Shown: piece after piece, positions 61,217-64,000 of the stretch
Layout: the number at the start of each line of letters is the position of its first letter
Position numbering within the stretch: the first letter of the stretch is position 1
Assembly: GCA_038501785.1 (NCBI GenBank)
Contig: JBAMJR010000031.1
Coordinates: 16,466,001 to 16,530,000 of the forward strand
Length of the DNA stretch: 64,000 nucleotides
Source of the DNA: Myoxocephalus aenaeus
Lineage: Eukaryota; Chordata; Actinopteri; Perciformes; Cottidae
Direction of reading: 5' to 3'
Made by a program: the position numbers and the translations under genes
Notes under the pieces: model-generated
What the model saw: the letters and a program-made list of their open reading frames with translations, nothing else
What the model was told of the DNA's origin: nothing
The model's database searches: none

Positions 61217-61769
61217 GGGTGAGACCGTGCACAGGGAGACTAAAGTGAGACGTCAATACTCTTGGAGAAGAAGTGAGGTGTTTGTTCACCAGTCGATGTT
61301 TCATTTGATTTGATTTAAATATGATTTCTGCTGATGGTATTATTTTATTTCTCCTGAAATTATAAAGTCATGAATCTGTTAAAATTGTGTTTGCTTCATT
61401 TTAATTGTGTTCGACCTATAAATATGTATTTTTATTTTATTTTTTAACTTGGGTTAGGACGTATCGGACTACATATTTAATACATACACGTCAATATTTT
61501 TTTTTATATATGTGCATCCTTTTATTTTGATTATTTTCATAGAAAGAAAATATGTTATTTAAATAGTCGTCTATGAAATAATGATGACTGAACTTTTTAT
61601 GATATTTAAATTATTGGGAAATAATTTGAAATAAAAATAAAAATTGCACATGTCAAATAAAAATAAATAAAAGTATCAGGCAGGTTCTTAATTATAAAAG
61701 TTCATACCTTCTTTCTCTCTGTGCTTTCAGGGTCGGTGTATTAACTTCAACCGTGTGCAGCGTCAGTAG
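54..61769 (+). CDS. antxr2: ANTXR2 (capillary morphogenesis protein 2), 3' part of gene, 13 exons
   Basis: Spliced coding sequence: 54-158, 478-546, 2399-2479, 4929-4989, 5592-5687, 8007-8076, 15498-15576, 16353-16448, 21078-21128, 21971-22060, 24338-24508, 26201-26281 and 61731-61769. All junctions are GT-AG and stay in phase; the product is 362 residues plus TAG. Family knowledge: a type I membrane receptor that binds collagen VI and laminin through its vWA domain, promotes their uptake, and is also a host receptor for anthrax protective antigen. Seen here: the ALTDGK MIDAS aspartate (residue 21 of the visible part), the VYCVG strand, a six-cysteine-rich Ig-like region, one TM helix (about 190-209) ending WWFWPLCC, a seven-proline run, and the WPTVDASYYGGRG cytoplasmic block. 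The short C-terminus separates ANTXR2 from the long proline-rich tail of ANTXR1. Human ANTXR2 is about 489 residues, so roughly 125 N-terminal residues lie upstream. Which teleost paralogue this is cannot be told. Confidence 0.96.
159..477 (+). other. intron a-b
   Basis: 319 bp of A/T-rich sequence with a 12-A run near 210, T runs near 268-282, and a tandem TTTCTTTCTTTCWTTAATGACATA block present twice (about 284-305 and 323-350). The acceptor has a short pyrimidine tract, TTTGCTCTGCAG. No other feature is visible. Confidence 0.85.
478..546 (+). CDS. antxr2: antxr2 exon b: vWA domain
   Basis: Phase 0 to 0, 23 residues: ADDARRFGARVYCVGIKDFD then EQQ. The R-x-x-G-A-x-VYCVG pattern is the last central beta strand of the ANTXR vWA domain and is strongly diagnostic of ANTXR1/2. 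The donor is CAG|GTAAGA. The exon is 69 bp, so skipping it would keep frame but remove the strand. Confidence 0.96.
547..2398 (+). other. intron b-c
   Basis: 1852 bp. It contains a GTTAGC-rich stretch (about 1180-1225, with two forms of GCTAACGTTAGCT) and low-complexity A and T runs. Scattered open frames overlap on both strands and look non-coding. No repeat ends or gene are supported. Confidence 0.7.
2399..2479 (+). CDS. antxr2: antxr2 exon c: end of vWA domain
   Basis: Phase 0 to 0, 27 residues: LAEIADTKDQVFPVKDGFHA then LKGIVNS. The IADTKDQVFPV segment followed by GFxALKGI is the conserved C-terminal helix region of the ANTXR vWA domain. The acceptor is GTGCCGACAG, with a weak pyrimidine tract. 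The donor is TCC|GTAAGT. Confidence 0.96.
3694..3738 (+). repeat. (TA)n microsatellite
   Basis: Uninterrupted TA dinucleotides for about 45 bp inside intron c-d. Confidence 0.95.
4372..4393 (+). repeat. poly(C) run, 22 bases
   Basis: Homopolymer C on the + strand, so G on the transcribed template. It is one of several long G/C homopolymers in this window (compare 28249-28279 and 57014-57043). Confidence 0.9.
4560..4765. promoter_or_regulatory. candidate non-coding regulatory block
   Basis: Non-repetitive sequence 160-370 bp upstream of exon d. It has mixed GC- and AT-rich motifs and short conserved-looking words such as TTTATATGATAATGCACG and CATAATTTCCCCATAAAGG, with no coding signal. The assignment is inference from composition; conservation across fishes would be needed. 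Confidence 0.18.
4929..4989 (+). CDS. antxr2: antxr2 exon d: start of Ig-like domain
   Basis: Phase 0 to 1, 20 codons plus one base: ILKRSCTEILSVEPSSVCVN. The SCTEIL-x-x-xPSS-x-C pattern opens the ANTXR Ig-like domain, and both cysteines are kept. The terminal Asn with the next exon's E-S makes an N-glycosylation sequon (NES) that is created only by splicing. The acceptor is CACCTCTTCTCGTCCTCCAG. The donor G|GTGAGT is followed almost at once by a (CCT)n tract. Confidence 0.96.
4990..5591 (+). other. intron d-e
   Basis: 602 bp. (CCT)12-like pyrimidine repeats start 7 bases after the donor (4997-5034). The rest is unremarkable A/T-rich sequence. Confidence 0.85.
4997..5034 (+). repeat. (CCT)n microsatellite at a splice donor
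   Basis: CTC/CCT trinucleotides starting directly behind the GTGAGTG donor of exon d. A pyrimidine-rich repeat at this position could bind PTB-like factors; that is inference. Confidence 0.9.
5592..5687 (+). CDS. antxr2: antxr2 exon e: Ig-like domain
   Basis: Phase 1 to 1. With the split Glu codon it reads ESFDIVLRGNGFALGRSNEG then VVCSFIVDQQIV. The F-x-I-V-L-x-GNGF-x-x-G-x-S-x-x-G-x-VLC-type pattern fits the ANTXR Ig domain core, including its cysteine. The acceptor is CGTTCCACAG and the donor is A|GTGAGT. Confidence 0.96.
5778..5819 (+). repeat. (AT)n microsatellite
   Basis: About 21 AT units, followed by degenerate TGTATATATACATACACA. Confidence 0.95.
6926..7019 (+). repeat. (CA)n microsatellite with CATA interruptions
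   Basis: A roughly 94-bp CA array. Its 3' third carries regularly spaced CATACACA variants, a sign of point mutation spreading within the array. Confidence 0.95.
7251..7886. mobile_element. AT-rich fold-back MITE-like element
   Basis: Outer inverted arms 7251-7281 and 7856-7886 match at about 26 of 31 positions, with the shared core ATGCATTATAAACATA. Inner arms 7454-7470 and 7684-7700 (TGTATTACAATTCCCAT and its near-complement) nest correctly inside. The whole 636 bp is filled with TTATAATGCATTATAA-type words, so it can fold as one long imperfect hairpin. Structure and size suit a non-autonomous DNA transposon. I cannot assign a superfamily or a target duplication. Confidence 0.55.
8007..8076 (+). 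CDS. antxr2: antxr2 exon f: Ig-like domain
   Basis: Phase 1 to 2. It completes an Asn codon, then reads HKPSTVRNDYLLCPAPKLYE then VG, ending on two bases of a Gln codon. LLCPAP-x-L is a hallmark of the ANTXR Ig-like domain. The acceptor is TGTTTGCAG and the donor is CA|GTAAGT. Confidence 0.96.
8421..8450. repeat. perfect 13-bp hairpin
   Basis: Arms CGTCTTTCCTCTT and AAGAGGAAAGACG are fully complementary around a GTGT loop. The hairpin directly abuts the CA array that starts at 8451. Confidence 0.95.
8451..8539 (+). repeat. (CA)44 microsatellite
   Basis: 89 bp of uninterrupted CA, one of the longest pure dinucleotide arrays in the window. Confidence 0.97.
9458..9725. repeat. diverged dispersed teleost repeat, copy 1
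   Basis: It contains TTTTGATAATTGAATAATTGG, a CTTAAATGTGAATATTTCTGG block and TTTATAGACCAAACAACTC followed by TAATCGTCAATTT. From memory this order matches a very common teleost repeat whose end reads as alternating ATTAATCG words. A second, shorter copy in the same order lies at 29165-29400. The identity is memory-based. Confidence 0.5.
10260..11180. other. CpG-dense GC-rich intronic patch
   Basis: About 0.9 kb with many CpGs (for example CCGGGGCGCCGCGC near 10501) in an otherwise A/T-rich intron. Long frames are open on both strands only because stop codons are rare in GC-rich DNA. No splice-bounded coding segment or protein motif is seen. It could be an intragenic CpG island; an internal promoter is possible but unsupported. 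Confidence 0.4.
13541..13643 (+). repeat. degenerate CTGCAGGA minisatellite
   Basis: Roughly twelve degenerate copies of an 8-bp unit (TGCAGGAC, TGCAGGGA, TGCAGGGC), giving repeated CTGCAG sites. It lies about 1.9 kb upstream of exon g. Confidence 0.85.
14209..14284 (+). repeat. (CA)n(CG)n(CA)n alternating purine-pyrimidine tract
   Basis: CA repeats interrupted by a CGCGCGCGCACGCGC core. Strict alternation with a CG core is the classic composition of a Z-DNA-prone sequence. Confidence 0.95.
15498..15576 (+). CDS. antxr2: antxr2 exon g: end of Ig-like domain
   Basis: Phase 2 to 0. It completes Gln, then reads TMDVLISLNHGKSFISSAFT then ITATTC. The D-V-x-x-S-x-N-x-GKS-x-IS-x-x-x-x-x-TAT-x-C pattern closes the ANTXR Ig-like domain just before the membrane. 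The acceptor is TGTTTGCAG. Two overlapping GTGAG donors occur (after TGT and 6 bases on); only the first joins in frame to the SDG of exon h. Confidence 0.96.
15815..16035. repeat. probable dispersed repeat fragment
   Basis: It starts near TTTAAAGGGATATGTCGCC and ends near CTCATGCATCCAGTCAC. Both words resemble teleost interspersed repeats that I recall, but no terminal repeats or target duplication are visible, so boundaries are approximate. Confidence 0.35.
16237..16265. repeat. perfect 13-bp hairpin upstream of the TM exon
   Basis: Arms GAAATGAGACGAT and ATCGTCTCATTTC around a 3-base TTC loop, fully complementary. It sits 88 bp upstream of the exon h start, in the zone where a branch point could lie. 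Confidence 0.95.
16353..16448 (+). CDS. antxr2: antxr2 exon h: transmembrane segment
   Basis: Phase 0 to 0, 32 residues: SDGLVVAIVFLVLLILVALA then LAWWFWPLCCTL. A hydrophobic helix of about 20 residues is followed by WWFWPLCC, a signature shared by ANTXR1 and ANTXR2. The paired cysteines are known palmitoylation sites in the human family. The acceptor is TTTTTCCTCCTTCCAG and the donor is CTG|GTGAGC. Confidence 0.97.
19618..19990. promoter_or_regulatory. candidate enhancer-like block with homeodomain cores
   Basis: Non-repetitive, with clustered TAAT/ATTA cores: GCGTAATTACTTAATAAAA, GCGATTAATTAACCCC, CAATTGATTATT and CATTATTCTAATGAC, interspersed with GC-rich words. There is no open coding frame with splice sites. 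This composition is typical of conserved developmental enhancers, but the call is inference without alignment. Confidence 0.25.
20946..20998 (+). repeat. (TG)n microsatellite
   Basis: TG repeat with one TGCG interruption, 80-130 bp upstream of exon i. Unlike the exon k case, a separate T/C-rich tract lies between it and the acceptor. Confidence 0.95.
21078..21128 (+). CDS. antxr2: antxr2 exon i: juxtamembrane proline-rich segment
   Basis: Phase 0 to 0, 17 residues: VIKDPPPPPPPSRPPPP. VIKD followed by a proline run is typical of ANTXR2 just after the membrane. The seven prolines use mixed codons (CCG, CCT, CCA), so the run is less slippage-prone than a pure C tract. The acceptor is CTTGTTTATCCAG and the donor is CCT|GTGAGT. 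Confidence 0.95.
21223..21275 (+). repeat. (AT)n microsatellite
   Basis: About 26 uninterrupted AT units. Confidence 0.95.
21349..21524. repeat. 18-bp inverted repeat pair (fold-back)
   Basis: AGCCTAGCTTAGCATAAA at 21349-21366 is exactly complementary to 21507-21524, with about 140 bp between. Words of this kind are common in teleost interspersed repeats, so this may be a MITE remnant. Confidence 0.7.
21971..22060 (+). CDS. antxr2: antxr2 exon j: conserved cytoplasmic block
   Basis: Phase 0 to 0, 30 residues: EPEPLPKMKWPTVDASYYGG then RGAGGIKRME. The WPTVDASYYGGRG-x-GGIKRME block is nearly invariant in ANTXR1/2; its tyrosines are reported Src targets and it binds actin-linked partners. The acceptor reads CTTCTGAAG|GAG, an AAG-GAG tandem (NAGNAG) in which the second AG would drop one Glu. 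The donor is GAG|GTCAGA, which lacks the usual A/G at +3 and G at +5. Confidence 0.96.
22186..22400 (+). repeat. possible dispersed repeat with TTAACCCTCTGRGC end
   Basis: The left edge TTAACCCTCTGAGCC matches the complement of the right edge of the 24920-25625 segment (GCCCAGAGGGTTAA). This suggests copies of one family in opposite orientations. The interior match is not obvious by eye. Confidence 0.3.
24010..24252 (+). repeat. dispersed repeat fragment upstream of exon k
   Basis: It contains AGTGTATAATCACCTGAAAC, TAAGAATCGCTGTGTTTTCG, GGCTTAGAATGAGCCC, GTAGCCCAGAA and CCTAGAGAGAGCCTTT then ACGTTACCTGA, in that order. From memory this is a widespread teleost MITE-like repeat. Its 3' end is about 85 bp from the exon, so it supplies much of the 3' splice region. 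Confidence 0.55.
24279..24334 (+). repeat. (TG)28 abutting the exon k splice acceptor
   Basis: 56 bp of pure TG run directly into CAG (24335-24337), the acceptor of exon k. No conventional pyrimidine tract lies between repeat and AG. Confidence 0.97.
24338..24508 (+). CDS. antxr2: antxr2 exon k: cytoplasmic domain
   Basis: Phase 0 to 0, 57 residues beginning VRWGEKGSTEEGARLEKAKN and ending QNQNKWYTPIK. RWG-x-KGSTEEGA-x-LEKAKNA is invariant in the family, and KWYTPIK favours ANTXR2. The middle (EEPMTRRPTPKAAPTYHQ) is variable and proline-rich. The length of 171 bp is a multiple of three. The acceptor tract is (TG)28 and the donor is AAG|GTGAGC. Confidence 0.97.
24509..26200 (+). other. intron k-l
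   Basis: 1692 bp, strongly A/T-rich. 24920-25625 looks like a reverse-oriented dispersed repeat ending GCCCAGAGGGTTAA. 25990-26060 shares the TGATGTGTTCAAGGATCG motif family. Confidence 0.75.
24920..25625 (-). repeat. probable dispersed repeat ending in TTAA
   Basis: The 3' edge is CAGTGCCCAGAGGGTTAA, followed upstream by words such as ATGTAAATCATGGATACTG that resemble a teleost repeat read in reverse. TTAA at the edge would suit a TTAA-targeting element. The left boundary is unclear. Confidence 0.35.
26201..26281 (+). CDS. antxr2: antxr2 exon l: cytoplasmic tail
   Basis: Phase 0 to 0, 27 residues: GRLDAVWALLGRQYDRVSLM then RPTDADK. RLDA-x-WALL-x-RQYDRVSLMRP is the ANTXR2 version of this block. 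The acceptor is TTTGTTTTCCACCAG and the donor is AAG|GTGAGT. Reading through the donor would add about 30 unrelated residues before a stop at 26372. Confidence 0.97.
26440..26528 (+). repeat. (GT)44 microsatellite
   Basis: About 88 bp of pure GT, 160 bp downstream of exon l. Confidence 0.97.
28249..28315 (+). repeat. G31 run followed by (GA)18
   Basis: A homopolymer of about 31 G directly followed by GA dinucleotides. It is an uninterrupted 67-bp polypurine strand, able in principle to form G-quadruplex or triplex DNA. Confidence 0.93.
29165..29400. repeat. diverged dispersed teleost repeat, copy 2
   Basis: The order ATTATTTTCATGATATAG, CTTCTCAAATGTGAGGAC, TTTATAGACAAAACAATAAATC and ATCATGAAAATAATCAACC parallels 9458-9725. 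Confidence 0.45.
31434..31530 (+). repeat. short dispersed repeat with TGATGCGTTCAAG motif
   Basis: CCTGTGATGCGTTCAAGTAC here, CACATGTGATGCGTTCAAGG at 22755 and CACACGTGATGTGTTCAAGG at 26000 are clearly related. Flanks also share GGAAA/GGAAAC words. Confidence 0.4.
32203..32376 (-). repeat. dispersed repeat, inverted partner of 52245-52416
   Basis: About 170 bp are the reverse complement of 52245-52416. Shared words are CTCTCTACTGACCAC (against GTGGTCAGTGGAGAG), CTTGATTTATTCCCTCAGTA, AAACATGAGTTTATG and CAAGTCTTCAATAC. Both are copies of one unnamed element. Confidence 0.75.
33010..33345. promoter_or_regulatory. candidate enhancer-like block
   Basis: Non-repetitive mixed GC/AT sequence ending with clustered homeodomain-type cores: CTCTAATTAACAGG, GGGTAATTGGAATTAAAG and GCTAATAATGAAG. 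No splice-bounded frame. Inferred from composition only. Confidence 0.22.
34438..34511 (+). repeat. (GT)37 microsatellite
   Basis: About 74 bp of uninterrupted GT. Confidence 0.97.
36067..36117 (+). repeat. (TCC)17 microsatellite
   Basis: Uninterrupted TCC triplets on the + strand. Confidence 0.95.
37975..38062 (+). repeat. dispersed repeat fragment
   Basis: TTTAAAGGGACAGTCCACCC, then AAAATCAAAAACACGTATTT, TTCCTCTCAC and TGCTATTTATTAATCTAGAT. From memory this is the terminal part of a very common teleost MITE-like repeat. Confidence 0.5.
38063..39568. repeat. rearranged pair of repeat copies in opposite orientation
   Basis: Block A (38063-38132; ACAAACATTTTGAAGACACT) recurs inverted at 39047-39115. 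Block B (38144-38228; GAAACTTCCCCAGTT ... AAATGAGGCATTA) recurs inverted at 39474-39568. The blocks run A then B at the left but A' then B' at the right, so this is not a simple inverted duplication. Confidence 0.6.
39684..39725 (+). repeat. (TTC)14 microsatellite
   Basis: Uninterrupted CTT/TTC triplets. Confidence 0.95.
39999..40044 (+). repeat. (CT)23 microsatellite
   Basis: Uninterrupted CT dinucleotides. Confidence 0.95.
40532..40586 (+). repeat. (AT)27 microsatellite
   Basis: Uninterrupted AT dinucleotides, followed by (GAAA)n-like sequence to about 40612. Confidence 0.95.
40741..40808 (+). repeat. (TCC)n pyrimidine-rich microsatellite
   Basis: CCT/TCC triplets with TCTT interruptions. 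Pyrimidine-rich sequence continues to about 40850. Confidence 0.92.
41124..41195 (+). repeat. (GT)n microsatellite with GCG interruptions
   Basis: About 72 bp of TG repeats with GCGAG and GCG interruptions. Confidence 0.95.
41508..41645 (+). repeat. (GT)n(AT)n composite array
   Basis: Pure GT changes into AT, followed by two more AT stretches separated by TTGTTTTA words. Confidence 0.93.
42530..42575 (+). repeat. (CA)23 microsatellite
   Basis: Uninterrupted CA. A second, CACG-interrupted CA/GCA stretch lies at 42731-42770. Confidence 0.95.
45363..45402 (+). repeat. (GT)n followed by G23
   Basis: A short GT repeat passing into a run of about 23 G. Confidence 0.92.
45601..45682 (+). repeat. 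(GT)41 microsatellite
   Basis: 82 bp of uninterrupted GT, then TTGCTGCTGCTGCTG. Confidence 0.97.
46425..46472 (+). repeat. (TA)24 microsatellite
   Basis: Uninterrupted TA dinucleotides. Confidence 0.95.
46620..46910. promoter_or_regulatory. candidate enhancer-like block
   Basis: Clustered homeodomain-type words: CGCAATTATCTCC, TTTGATTAGACACAATTT, CCCATTAATTC, TGTAATTGCAGTTAATCATG, GTTGATTAACTC and CGCTAATTGCGTC. It also has a small palindrome, GTGTCT-N6-AGACAC. Non-repetitive and non-coding; function inferred only. Confidence 0.27.
47890..48130. repeat. probable dispersed repeat tail
   Basis: The order GTGTTTATTTATTTCGTACA, AACAAATAAAAACACAC, AAAAGGGAGCAGGAGGAAAT and CGATCAGACCCCTTCTCC is reminiscent of an abundant teleost repeat with an A/T-rich 5' part and an AAAAGGGAG-x-AGG core. 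Memory-based. Confidence 0.4.
48920..48999 (+). repeat. (TTC)26 microsatellite
   Basis: About 80 bp of uninterrupted TTC triplets. The complementary strand is GAA, the triplet type that can form triplex DNA. Confidence 0.97.
50392..50849. mobile_element. hAT-like non-autonomous DNA transposon (MITE)
   Basis: 458 bp with termini CAGGGTTCGTAC and GTATGAACCCTG, inverted with one mismatch in 12. CAGGT directly flanks both ends (50387-50391 and 50850-50854). The subterminal sequence repeats GTCATGGAAAA words at both ends (ACGGTCATGGAAAACCTGG at the left, AAGTCATGGAAAAGTCATG at the right). From memory this is a widespread teleost element; CAGGG termini suit hAT. hAT normally makes 8-bp duplications, and only 5 bp match here. 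No transposase is encoded. Confidence 0.8.
52245..52416 (+). repeat. dispersed repeat, partner of 32203-32376
   Basis: ATGAACATCATGCTGTATTG, GAAACTAGAGATTGAGACAT, AAACTCATGTTTACAATG and GAGTCGCCCCCTGGTGGTCA appear in the same order as the complement of 32203-32376. Confidence 0.75.
52949..53000 (+). repeat. (TG)n microsatellite
   Basis: TG repeat with one TGTATG interruption. Confidence 0.95.
53495..53790 (+). mobile_element. tRNA-derived SINE
   Basis: The head carries RNA polymerase III boxes: A box TGGCTCAGTGG (53505-53515) and B box GGTTCGATCCC (53549-53559), at tRNA-like spacing. The body has GTGTCCTTGAGCAAGACACT and GTATGAATGGGTGAATG. The tail AAGCGCCTTGAGTGGTTGGA, GACTAGAAAGGCGCTATACA and GTCCATTTACCATT is, from memory, that of a common teleost tRNA-derived SINE. 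No clear poly(A) tail or target duplication was found. Confidence 0.88.
55447..55550 (+). repeat. (CA)n microsatellite
   Basis: About 80 bp of pure CA, then CATATACACATACAAACACACACAC. Confidence 0.96.
57014..57043 (+). repeat. G30 homopolymer
   Basis: Thirty consecutive G within a GC-rich stretch. Confidence 0.93.
58000..58373 (+). mobile_element. solo LTR of an LTR retroelement
   Basis: The ends are TGTTGGA and TCCTAACA, the TG...CA inverted termini of LTRs. GTTAG is duplicated exactly on both sides (57995-57999 and 58374-58378). An AATAAA signal lies at 58301-58306, about 70 bp before the end, consistent with an R/U5 boundary in this orientation. No internal region, primer-binding site or second LTR follows, so it is a recombined solo copy. 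A 5-bp duplication fits Ty3/Gypsy, BEL/Pao or some retroviral types; the family is not assigned. Confidence 0.85.
58824..58856. repeat. perfect 14-bp hairpin
   Basis: Arms GCTGGTCAGTAAAT and ATTTACTGACCAGC are fully complementary around CGCAG. Confidence 0.95.
59016..59163. repeat. 148-bp long hairpin, MITE-like
   Basis: Left arm 59016-59070 (starts AAGCAATAAGGTAC, ends GTTCAAGGG) pairs with right arm 59108-59163 at about 50 of 56 positions around a GC-rich loop of 37 bases. The composition and the GGCCCTCCGCTGCGCGTCGG loop look like part of a dispersed teleost element. The outer limits of that element are not visible. Confidence 0.8.
59316..60412 (+). repeat. 21-bp minisatellite with AP-1 and CRE-like sites
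   Basis: About 50 units of the consensus TTGACGTCGTGACTCAGAAGC, with 18-bp variants lacking CGT/CAT/TTA. Nearly every unit has an exact AP-1 site TGACTCA (about 40 counted by eye) and a TGACGT half-CRE. Six units contain the full palindrome TGACGTCA (all between 59776 and 60006), and most contain AAGCTT. Units at both edges are degenerate and the centre is the most uniform. One unit is inverted at about 59726-59752. Both strands stay open for long stretches only because 21 and 18 are multiples of three. Confidence 0.95.
61021..61058 (+). repeat. (TG)19 microsatellite
   Basis: TG repeat with one TGCG interruption. It is complementary to the nearby CA array at 61158-61213. Confidence 0.95.
61158..61213 (+). 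repeat. (CA)28 microsatellite
   Basis: Uninterrupted CA repeat, complementary to 61021-61058. Confidence 0.96.
61731..61769 (+). CDS. antxr2: antxr2 exon m: terminal coding exon
   Basis: Phase 0; GRCINFNRVQRQ and then TAG at 61767-61769. GRCINF-x-RV is the shared end of the ANTXR cytoplasmic block. An immediate stop after three more residues matches ANTXR2 and excludes the long ANTXR1 tail. The acceptor has a strong pyrimidine tract. The exon is reached only after a 35.4-kb intron, yet the frame and the residues fit precisely. Confidence 0.95.
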   Translation, partial: GRCINFNRVQRQ

Positions 61770-62010
61770 AGGAGCAACATGTGCTGATCGCTGAGAACCA
61801 GAGAAGAATTTCAGGTTGTTGTTGTTTGTTTGTTTGTTTGTTTGTTTTGTTGAAGACCTTTTCGTCCTGCAGTTAGAAACCACTATCTGTTCGCTTCTCC
61901 GCTCTGCTGTGAGCACAGTTTCCTCTTCTGGTTTCCCGCTCTAAGAAGCACGCGGGTGAAATGTTAATATGAACTCATCCATTAAAGTTATTTACTGCAT
62001 TTTTCTGGAC
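61770..62010 (+). other. antxr2: antxr2 3' UTR (proximal part)
   Basis: Follows the stop codon. It contains (GTTT)n (61815-61851) and ends near the candidate poly(A) signal at 61981. The true 3' end may lie further on. Confidence 0.5.
61981..61986 (+). terminator. candidate poly(A) signal ATTAAA
   Basis: ATTAAA 212 bp after the stop codon, followed by T-rich sequence (GTTATTTACTGCATTTTTC). It is the first canonical-variant hexamer after the stop. A later AATAAA occurs at 63622-63627. Confidence 0.4.
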
Positions 62011-64000
62011 CAAAAATGAAACAAAAAGCAACGCATGTGAAGGAAAGACGCCTTCAGAACTCGGCTCTCAGACTCGGTTAGCCGTTCCGTGCGCACCGAA
62101 GGCTTTCACATATTCTGACCATATTGTGCCTTCTGTGTGAAAAAAAAAAAAAAAAAACTCATTTCATGGACACAGACGGAAGCTATCTAAAGAAAGAAAG
62201 GGAGGAGAGAACAAAATGAAACTGGAGGGAGAAAGGGGGCTGCTTTGCCTTTGGCGTGGAAGTCTGAATAATCCCAGTGGGGCCTCACGAGTGCAGAAGT
62301 CCGTCGCCTTTTGGCGATTGTCTCATCACGGATCCTCTCCCGACTTCAGCGGCGCTGGGGTCGCCCGGCGGGCCGCCCCCTCCGACCGGCTGATCTTGTC
62401 ATTTTTAACACTGAGAAGTGCACACGCTTGACAAATTGTCGACAGGACGCCCCCGAGGTATCGGAAGACTTTGCCCCGTAGTTTTTTCCGTTGTTTTCTC
62501 CGAGACACCTTCCTTTTTCATTATGCAGCCGGGACAAGGAAATTAATAGAGCGTTATTCGACCGCAGGACCAGAACGGGATCCAGCTCGGTTTGAGGGAT
62601 TGATGCCTCCAAGACCTTGACATGGCGCTTGGTGTTTTTTTTTTTTTTTTGCCCCTGTTTCCAGCTCAGTCTGCTCTCTGCTCAGCAAGGCGTAGCACAT
62701 CACCGCCCATAAACAGGCCCATCAGTTGAGACTTTTTTAAGATATAGATACAGCTGCTGCCCTCGACGCCGTCTCCATCCCTCCGAGGGGCGTTTTTTTT
62801 TTTTTTTTTCTCCCACCGGGCCGCGTCACAACTCACTAGTTCACTCGGCGCCGCGCGAATATCAAAGTTTAATTAAAATAATTAAAGGCAACAGCAAGCA
62901 GCAGCCTGTGAAGACTTGTCTGTCTCTTTTTTTATGCCTTTTTGACATTGAATGACCTATTACTGCGTTATTCACAGGAGGAACACACACACACACACAC
63001 AAAAAGGAGGACACGATGCCACGCTGACCGTGTGCCCACGTCCAAAACGCAAACCCAAAGTAACGGATGCGATGGACGGATAAGTATTGTTCATTTCCAG
63101 AAATTATGTCCACCCCCTCTACCCCCAGTTCCCTCACCCCCCACACCAACAAAAAGCAGGGTGTGTATGTATATATATATATATATTTTGTGGATTTCTC
63201 AAGCGCGCTGTCATGACGCCAATCCCAAATGATGTCAGTGGGAGCGTAAAAAAAAAAAAAAAAAAACACTGTGGGGGAGGAAAAAGGGGGCAGCAGCTGA
63301 AGAAAAAGGCTCGAATGATCCAGTCACTTCGGATACCGTACTTCAGATGCGAAATGGATATTCGAGTCGAGACCTGACAAAGCGCGCCGGCTTTGACGGG
63401 AAGCGGTATAGACAATGACCAGTGGCTGGGTCAGTGGGATGTCTCCGTGCAAGCAGGGGAGCTTATCAAATGACACTAAAAATAAGTTCAACAACCGTCA
63501 AGTTTGAGGGGGGCGGGGGGGGGGCGAAATGGGTGAGCGGCTCGCATTCGGCGGCGGCGGCGGCAACGCCGGTCTAATTATTCCTTTGTTTCCTCTTCGT
63601 CGTCCCGATCGCAGCGACATAAATAAAAGCGAACGGAATCCTCGGGGTGTGGCGGTATTTATGTGTGCGACTTAAACGCTTTTTAGCCTCTTGCATCATT
63701 TTCGCAGGCTGACATTTAATCGGCTCGTCAGCCTCTTTCTGAACGAGGAAACATTTGAAGCACTTATGATCTTGTCTTTTTTTTTTGTACAAGCAAGAGC
63801 ACAGGAATGTTATAACCCAAACTAATGAGATATTTACATGGCGGCCTCAACAGGAGTCGCCCTGCTAATAACGCCACACGTCATTTTTAGCACTTATTGT
63901 TGGAGATTTATTAAAAGATAATTGTTGAGTTTCTTTGTGCTTTTTATTATTGCTTTTTCTTAACTGCTGCTTTTGACGAGAAAAAAATATATTTTTTTTT
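62011..64000. other. sequence downstream of antxr2
   Basis: No coding exon recognised. Low-complexity runs: A near 62142-62157, T near 62634-62650 and 62791-62809, A near 63248-63266. Several non-repetitive mixed blocks carry TTTAATTAAAATAATTAAAGG (about 62868) and CGGTCTAATTATTCC (about 63571). The sequence may be a long 3' UTR or intergenic. Confidence 0.5.

Larger units (their letters stand above)
60413..61730 (+). other. last intron, part 6, up to the terminal exon
   Basis: No gene. (TG)n (61021-61058) and (CA)n (61158-61213) face each other across 99 bp. A/T-rich sequence leads to the acceptor TTCTTTCTCTCTGTGCTTTCAG. Confidence 0.75.

Noticed and set aside
61731..61769. ANTXR1 assignment
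   Set aside because: The stop comes three residues after the conserved NFNRV, and WYTPIKGRLDA and RQYDRVSLMRP match ANTXR2. ANTXR1 continues into a long proline-rich tail.
62862..63269. Reverse-strand gene downstream of antxr2
   Set aside because: The frame consists of low-complexity runs (T, CA and AT repeats) with no domain or splice support.

Overview
The window is nuclear DNA of a bony fish, most likely a percomorph teleost. The signs are widely spaced short exons with GT-AG introns, very dense CA/TG and AT microsatellites, a tRNA-derived SINE whose 3' part resembles common teleost SINEs, and many fragments resembling dispersed teleost repeats. There are no bacterial-style genes, operons, CRISPR arrays or rRNA genes.

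One protein-coding gene can be supported, on the + strand: the 3' part of antxr2 (capillary morphogenesis gene 2, the collagen VI / anthrax toxin receptor family). Thirteen coding exons lie between 54 and 61769. Spliced in phase they give 1089 nt, or 362 residues plus a stop. They cover the second half of the vWA domain (including the ALTDGK MIDAS aspartate), the Ig-like domain, one transmembrane helix ending in WWFWPLCC, a proline-rich segment, the conserved cytoplasmic WPTVDASYYGGRG block and a short C-terminus. The short tail (GRCINFNRVQRQ, then stop) and the proline run after VIKD mark it as ANTXR2 rather than ANTXR1. The signal peptide, the DxSxS part of the MIDAS and roughly 125 N-terminal residues lie upstream of the window.

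Layout: exons a-g (54-15576) encode vWA and Ig; exon h (16353-16448) the membrane segment; exons i-l (21078-26281) the cytoplasmic domain. A 35.4 kb last intron (26282-61730) precedes a tiny terminal exon (61731-61769). About 2.2 kb of downstream sequence follows, with a candidate ATTAAA poly(A) signal. The intron between exons j and k has a poor donor (GTCAGA) and an acceptor whose pyrimidine tract is replaced by (TG)28 next to a dispersed repeat.

The last intron holds no other gene that I can support. It holds mobile-element remains with readable ends: a 458-bp hAT-like MITE, a SINE with A and B boxes, and a 374-bp solo LTR with a 5-bp target duplication. It also holds hairpins and a roughly 1.1-kb, 21-bp minisatellite in which nearly every unit carries an exact AP-1 site (TGACTCA) beside a CRE-like TGACGTC. 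Several non-repetitive blocks rich in homeodomain-type TAAT cores look like possible enhancers. That is inference from composition only.

Repeat family assignments rest on ends, boxes and internal comparisons seen here plus memory of teleost repeats. No database search was possible.
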